From CALCHA01 sp035548175 (lineage in GTDB: Bacteria > Planctomycetota > Phycisphaerae > WQYP01): a DNA stretch of 64,000 nt. Shown one piece after another: positions 59,302 to 64,000 of this stretch. Position 1 is the first letter of the stretch, and the number at the start of each line of letters is the position of its first letter. The notes under the pieces are model-generated. The model saw only the letters and a program-made list of their open reading frames with translations. It searched no databases and was not told the DNA's origin. The DNA lies in NCBI GenBank assembly GCA_035548175.1, contig DASZTO010000010.1, positions 3,867-67,866 on the forward strand, written 5' to 3'. The translations under genes were made by a program, and so were the position numbers.

Positions 59302-62300
59302 TCATACCCTTCGCAAATCCAGCGTCAACGGAAATTCCCGCGACGTCTCCACCGCCCGCAACTTCATCGTTCCGGGCGTATGCCCGAACTTGAAAAACCG
59401 CGCCATGCGCCGGCTCTCCGCCTCGAAGGCATTCACCGGAAACGTCTCAAAACTCCGCCCCCCCGGGTGTGCCACATGATAGGTGCATCCCGCCACCGAC
59501 TGCCCATTCCACGTGTCCACCAGATCAAACACCAGCGGCGTGTGCACTCCGATCGTCGGATGCAGACAAGCCGGCGGCTGCCACGCCCGATACCTCACCC
59601 CCGCCACATACTCGCCTACACGCCCCGTCGAATGCAGCGGCAACGCAACCCCGTTCACCGCCACCGCGTGCCGCGACTGCACTGCCCCGGTCACCTTCAC
59701 CTGCAGCCGTTCCACCGACGAATCCACAAACCGCACCGTTCCTCCGCCCCCCGGCTCCTCCCCCAGCACATACCAGGGCTCAATCGCCTGTCGCAATTCC
59801 ACGTGCACCCCGCCCGCGTGCGGCGCATCGATCGCTCCGTACATCGGCATGCGAAACTCGAAATGGGGGGCGAACCACTCCGGCCTGATCGGGATGCCCA
59901 CGCCTTCTCCCGTCTCCCGCACCACCTCTTGCAGGTCTTCTCCAATAAAATGGGGCAGCAGAAAACGATCGTGCAGCTCCGTACCCCACCTCACCAGCGG
60001 CGCCTCGTACGGCTGTTCCCAGAATCGCGCAATCAGCGTCCTCAGCAAAAGCTGCTGCGTCAGCGACATCCGCGCATGCGGCGGCATTTCAAAGCCGCGG
60101 AATTCCACCAGCCCCAGTCGCCCGCTCGACGAATCCGGTGAATACAGCTTGTCGATGCAGAACTCCGCCCGGTGCGTGTTCCCTGTCAAATCCACCAGCA
60201 GGTTCCGAAACACCCGATCCACCAGCCAACCGGGCAGATTCCCCTGTTTCTGCAACGCCGGGATTTGCCTCATCGCAATTTCCAGCTCGTATAAATTGTC
60301 CGGACGCCCCTCATCCGCCCGCGGTGCCTGGCTTGTCGGCCCGATGAATGTCCCCGAGAATAAATAGGACAGCGACGGATGATTGTGCCAGTAGCCCACC
60401 AGCGACTTCAGCAAATCGGGCCGCCGCAGGAATGGCGAATCGCTCGGCACCGCCCCGCCAATTACCAGATGATTGCCCCCGCCCGTTCCCGTGTGCCGAC
60501 CGTCCAGCATGAACTTTTCCGTCCCCAGCCGCGAGAAGTGCGCATCCTCGTAAAGCCCCTCCGTCACCGCCACCGCTTCCTTCCAAGTGCTCACCGGCTG
60601 TACGTTGACCTCAATCACCCCAGGGTCCGGCGTCACCTTCAAATGATTCAGCCGGGGGTCAAAAGGCGGCGCATAGCCCTCGATCACTACCGGTGTGTGC
60701 AAATCCGCCGCCGTCTCCTCGATGCGCTCCACCAGGTCCAGGTAATCTTCGTTCGCCCGCACCGGCGGCATGAACACATGAAGCACTCCGTCCCGTGCTT
60801 CCACACACAGCGCCGTTTTCACCACCCCCCCCGCGGAATCGCTCAACGCGGTGGCGTTCGCGGGCTCCGGCGAGATTTGACCAGACTCATCGAAATCTTC
60901 CAGCCGCTGCTCGCGATATCCCCTCGGCGCCGCAGACCCGTCCGGTCTGCGCAAATGCCGCTGTCGCCCACAATCCTTCCATGGCCCCCGCGTGTCCATC
61001 GGATCCGGCTCGTAAAACGCCGGCTCCCCTCCCGCCGTCCACGGCAAACTCTCCAGCGGCAGCCTGAACCCCATCGGCGAATCCCCGGGAATCAAATACA
61101 TATGTCCCGGACGAAAAAACCACGCCCCGGATTGCCACAGCCCGCTCCCAGGCGCACCTGACGCCCGTAGCGGCAATGCATATCCCACGATTCTCCCCAC
61201 CCCCTGCTCGAAGACCCGCGCCAATCGCTTCCGTTCTTCCGGATCCCCCAACTGATTTGTCAGCGCGTCCACATTCTGCGGCAACCGCCGCTCCTTCCAC
61301 AGGTAGTACCACACATCCTCATACGCAGGGGCCACATGTTCCTGCCTGACTCCGGCCCCGCCGCCCTCGCGCTCGTCGCCGCGGAGGCGAATCGCTAACG
61401 CAGTGATGAATCGTTGCGCCGTCTCCGACGTGTGTCCCAGATTTTTCGTCCCATCCGCCGCCAGATTCGGATCATGCCAGATCGCCTCCCCATCCTTCCG
61501 CCAGTAGCACGACAATGCCCATCGCGGCAGGGATTCCCCCGGGTACCACTTTCCTTGCCCAAAATGCATAAAGCCGCCAGGCGCAAATCGTGTTCGCAGA
61601 CGCTTGATCAGTTCCTCCGACCGCCGCCGCTTGTTCGGCCCCATCGCCACCGTATTCCACTCGGCCCCGTCCATGTCGTCGATCGACACGAATGTCGGCT
61701 CACCCCCCATCGTCAGGCGGACATCGTTCCGCCGCAGCCGCTCATCCACCAGGTGTCCCAGCGACTCAATCTCCGACCACTGCTCCTCCGTATACGGCTT
61801 GGTCACCCGCGGATCCTCATAAATCCGCTTCAGCGACATCTCGACATCTAACTTCACTTCGCACTTGTCCGTCGCTCCCGTCACCGGCGCCGCGGTCGAA
61901 GGCTCCGCCGTGCATGCCAGCGGAATGTGCCCTTCCCCCGTCAAAAGACCCGATGTCGCATCCAACCCCACCCACCCCGCGCCCGGGAGATACACCTCCG
62001 CCCACGCATGCAAATCAGTGAAATCCCGCTCCGCACCGAACGGCCCATCCAGCGACTTCACATCCGCCCGCAATTGAATCAGGTATCCCGATACAAAACG
62101 CGCTGCCAGCCCCAGATGACGCAGCAAGGTCACTAGCAGCCACGCAAAATCCCGGCACGACCCGCAGCCCACCCGCAGCGTCTTCTCCGCTGACTGCACC
62201 CCCGGCTCCATGCGGACCAAATAGTTCAGCGCCCGATGCACCGTCATATTCAAATCAACGATAAAGTTGATCGTCGTCACATTCTTCCGTCGAACCTGCT

Positions 62301-62694
62301 CGATCAGCTTCGCCAGCAGCGGCCCGGGCTCGTCCGTTTCCAGATACGGGGTCAGCTCCTTCTTCATCATCCCGTCATAAGCAAACGGATACTTCTCCGC
62401 CGAGCTCTCAATGAAAAAATCGAAGGGGTTGATCACCGTCATGTCGGCAACCAGGTCCACCTCCACCCGCAATTCCGTCGCCTTCTCCGAAAATACCACC
62501 CGGGCGAGATAATTCGAGTAAGGATCCTGCTGCCAGTTCAGAAAATTCTTTTCAGGCCTCACACGGAGCGAGTAAGCCAGAATCGGCGTCCGCGCATGTG
62601 GGGCAGGCCGCAAACGCACGGTGTGCGGGCTCATCGATACCGGCCGATCGTATGTGTAGCGGGTAACGTGATTTAGCGCAACTCGGATGGACAT
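59302..62694 (-). CDS. Large transglutaminase-like protein with DUF2126
   Basis: A 1130-residue protein. Residues 1-250 are a transglutaminase module with Cys180 (RVGCGSCRDFAWLLV), His229 (TDLHAWAEVYLPG) and Asp245 (GLDATSG). Residues about 320-1120 form the DUF2126 region (RLTMGGEPTFVSIDDMDGAEWN, GKWYPGESLPRWALSCYW, EYPGHTG-like LDGRHTGTGGGNHLVIGG, HPSLSYLFSGTFIGPTSQAPRADEGR). Proteins of this layout are widespread beside alpha-E and ATP-grasp genes; the DUF2126 part has unknown activity. The triad is complete. It is the second gene of the cluster. Confidence 0.93.
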   Translation of the reverse strand: MSIRVALNHVTRYTYDRPVSMSPHTVRLRPAPHARTPILAYSLRVRPEKNFLNWQQDPYSNYLARVVFSEKATELRVEVDLVADMTVINPFDFFIESSAEKYPFAYDGMMKKELTPYLETDEPGPLLAKLIEQVRRKNVTTINFIVDLNMTVHRALNYLVRMEPGVQSAEKTLRVGCGSCRDFAWLLVTLLRHLGLAARFVSGYLIQLRADVKSLDGPFGAERDFTDLHAWAEVYLPGAGWVGLDATSGLLTGEGHIPLACTAEPSTAAPVTGATDKCEVKLDVEMSLKRIYEDPRVTKPYTEEQWSEIESLGHLVDERLRRNDVRLTMGGEPTFVSIDDMDGAEWNTVAMGPNKRRRSEELIKRLRTRFAPGGFMHFGQGKWYPGESLPRWALSCYWRKDGEAIWHDPNLAADGTKNLGHTSETAQRFITALAIRLRGDEREGGGAGVRQEHVAPAYEDVWYYLWKERRLPQNVDALTNQLGDPEERKRLARVFEQGVGRIVGYALPLRASGAPGSGLWQSGAWFFRPGHMYLIPGDSPMGFRLPLESLPWTAGGEPAFYEPDPMDTRGPWKDCGRQRHLRRPDGSAAPRGYREQRLEDFDESGQISPEPANATALSDSAGGVVKTALCVEARDGVLHVFMPPVRANEDYLDLVERIEETAADLHTPVVIEGYAPPFDPRLNHLKVTPDPGVIEVNVQPVSTWKEAVAVTEGLYEDAHFSRLGTEKFMLDGRHTGTGGGNHLVIGGAVPSDSPFLRRPDLLKSLVGYWHNHPSLSYLFSGTFIGPTSQAPRADEGRPDNLYELEIAMRQIPALQKQGNLPGWLVDRVFRNLLVDLTGNTHRAEFCIDKLYSPDSSSGRLGLVEFRGFEMPPHARMSLTQQLLLRTLIARFWEQPYEAPLVRWGTELHDRFLLPHFIGEDLQEVVRETGEGVGIPIRPEWFAPHFEFRMPMYGAIDAPHAGGVHVELRQAIEPWYVLGEEPGGGGTVRFVDSSVERLQVKVTGAVQSRHAVAVNGVALPLHSTGRVGEYVAGVRYRAWQPPACLHPTIGVHTPLVFDLVDTWNGQSVAGCTYHVAHPGGRSFETFPVNAFEAESRRMARFFKFGHTPGTMKLRAVETSREFPLTLDLRRV

Positions 62695-62797
62695 GCCGGC
62701 GGCTCCGAATAGACATCCTGCCGCACCAATATCGCCGGTGCGGACTACTGCCTACTCGTTTCCTTGGGATTTCCGCCGCCGCACTATACCCGAAACC

Positions 62798-63703
62798 TCA
62801 CGTCGTGACATCCTTCACCTCCACGTCCACCGTCATGGTTTCCCGCGCCGGCGAATACAAGGTCCCCGTCACCGGCGCCACATCCCGGTAATTCCGCCCA
62901 ACCCCCGTTCTCACATGATCCAGGTGCGGCAATATCCCATTCGTCGGATCGAAGCCCTTCCACCCCGCCCCCGGAATGTACACCTGCACCCACGCATGCG
63001 ACGCATCCGATTGCGCTCGCGCCTCCCCCGTGTTTCCCGTATAAATGTACCCACACACATACCGTGCCGGCAGCAACAGCAGCCGCGCCAACGTGATGAA
63101 CAAATTCGCAAAATCCTGACACACCCCGCACTTGCGCCCATACACATCAAACGGCGTCGTCGCCAGCGTCGTCGAGCCCGGCGTGTACTTGTACTCCCGA
63201 AACAGCGTCAAATTGATATCGAACAACGTCTCCAGGACGTCCCCCTGATTCCGTTTCACAAACGTCTGCGCATACTCATACAGCTCCGCCAGTTGCGTGT
63301 CCGGCAACTCCTGCGACGTCAAATAGGGCTGCAGCATCTTGATCTCCCACGGCATCCATACCAGCGGAAATACCGGCCGCACCTTCAACTCCTTCGTGAA
63401 CTCAAACGGATCGTAATCCAGCACCTCGACGTCGCTCTCCGCCGTGATGACCAATTCCTGGTACGGTTTGTCCATATCAAACCGCGCCGAGAAGTTTCCG
63501 AAAACATCCTCGAATTCCTGCACGCCCCCCACCGGCCCGGGCGTCACGGCCAACTCGTAAAACCGCACCGATTGTTTCCAATCCTGAATCGGCCTCAAGT
63601 GCAACCGATGCACCGACTTGTTAACCGCCTGATCGTACCGATACGTCGTCACATGCCGCACTTTCAACCGCCGCAAGCGAATCTGGCCCACATCCACAAC
63701 CAT
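62798..63703 (-). CDS. Transglutaminase-like protein, third of the cluster
   Basis: A 301-residue protein with the N-terminal beta domain (LKVRHVTTYRYDQAVNKSVHRLHLRP) and the papain-like core with Cys195 (RKCGVCQDFANLFI), His237 (QSDASHAWVQVYIPG) and Asp252 (GFDPTNG). The ATG at 63703 follows GGAG (8 nt); the longer frame upstream crosses an A/T-rich region and is not used. It is the first gene of the minus-strand cluster, so its promoter lies in 63704-64000. It is paralogous to the gene at 55742. Confidence 0.9.
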   Translation of the reverse strand: MVVDVGQIRLRRLKVRHVTTYRYDQAVNKSVHRLHLRPIQDWKQSVRFYELAVTPGPVGGVQEFEDVFGNFSARFDMDKPYQELVITAESDVEVLDYDPFEFTKELKVRPVFPLVWMPWEIKMLQPYLTSQELPDTQLAELYEYAQTFVKRNQGDVLETLFDINLTLFREYKYTPGSTTLATTPFDVYGRKCGVCQDFANLFITLARLLLLPARYVCGYIYTGNTGEARAQSDASHAWVQVYIPGAGWKGFDPTNGILPHLDHVRTGVGRNYRDVAPVTGTLYSPARETMTVDVEVKDVTT

Positions 63704-64000
63704 GATTTCGCTCCATGACCTCAGGCACGTCCCCCTCAAGCAAAACCAATGCCGTACCTCCCGCCCCGTGCCCTTCCCCGAAAAACGCAACGCCCCCGCT
63801 TCCCAGGACTTGGAAAACAGGGGCGGTGGTTTACGCGGAGAGAGAGGGATTCGAAATCCCCCCTTTCCCATAACGTTTTACTTTGGGCCTATTTATCACT
63901 CAATGCCCTCAAAGACAAATACTTGGGGCAATCCCATTGGCTGCCTCGGACTCCCGTTAATCTCAGGTCTCGTCCAGAGCTGCCGGGGGAAAAACGGGGG
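63704..64000. other. Upstream region and window edge, no clear gene
   Basis: About 297 bp before the transglutaminase cluster. It contains the tRNA-Ser 3'-end-like sequence at 63835-63855. Beyond 63860 the base composition drops toward A/T (TAACGTTTTACTTTGGGCC, ATTTATCACTC). Two minus-strand frames stay open to the edge and stop near 63900, but neither can be identified. This fits the start of an inserted element beyond the window. Confidence 0.45.
63835..63855 (-). repeat. tRNA-Ser 3'-end-like 21-mer (possible attachment site remnant)
   Basis: On the minus strand the sequence reads TTCGAATCCC, then TC, then TCTCTCCGC. This differs from the 3' end of tRNA-Ser at 27312-27332 at only two positions (TC instead of GT). 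The 5' three-quarters of a tRNA are absent and the T-stem 5' side does not pair, so it is not a tRNA gene. Such copies arise when elements integrate into a tRNA 3' end. Confidence 0.6.

Noticed and set aside
63835..63870. Possible tRNA gene on the minus strand
   Set aside because: Only the 3' quarter matches tRNA-Ser; the T stem does not pair and no acceptor 5' strand, D arm or anticodon arm exists.

Overview
The window is a high-GC bacterial chromosome segment. Small lipoproteins with signal peptides, HEAT-like secreted proteins, a PEP-CTERM protein and a dnaN-dciA replication locus fit a member of Planctomycetota, perhaps Phycisphaerae. That placement is inference: no rRNA gene is present.

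Region 1 (1-11.5 kb): a patchwork of lipoproteins and membrane proteins of unknown role, with local duplications (a tandem pair of membrane proteins, a repeated block of about 180 bp, a detached gene 3' end), then accA and a QueC-like PP-loop protein. The + strand is strongly C-rich here whichever strand is coding. Region 2 (11.5-27.1 kb): the + strand is G-rich. It holds murI, rnc, dnaN, dciA, a non-coding stretch with DnaA-box-like sites (candidate oriC), a PEP-CTERM protein, two paralogous HEAT-like proteins, a uronate-dehydrogenase-like enzyme, a GNAT protein and a DsbD-type protein.

Region 3 (27.2-29.9 kb): a tRNA-Ser(GCU) gene followed by a frameshifted tyrosine recombinase and 3' or internal fragments of an IS256-type transposase, an IS701-type transposase and an alcohol dehydrogenase. 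This marks an integration site. Region 4 (29.9-40.3 kb): a minus-strand operon-like set with a porin-like outer-membrane protein, a BMP-type ABC transporter, two isochorismatase-fold hydrolases (one closely resembling biuret hydrolase), a cupin and allophanate hydrolase. It is best read as uptake and hydrolysis of biuret-like, possibly triuret-like, compounds to ammonia. Region 5 (40.6-51.9 kb): a minus-strand run ureF, ureG, urtABCDE, ureD, fused ureAB, a tiny membrane protein and ureC, covering urea uptake and hydrolysis. Regions 4 and 5 together form a nitrogen-scavenging super-locus.

Region 6 (52-63.7 kb): a small lipoprotein, an M48-like metalloprotease lipoprotein, then a six-gene minus-strand cluster of three transglutaminase-like proteins, two circularly permuted ATP-grasp proteins (one fused to an alpha-E domain) and a separate alpha-E protein. 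It resembles a predicted but biochemically uncharacterised peptide-forming system. The right edge carries a 21-nt copy of a tRNA-Ser 3' end without a cloverleaf, inverted relative to the tRNA at 27.2 kb.
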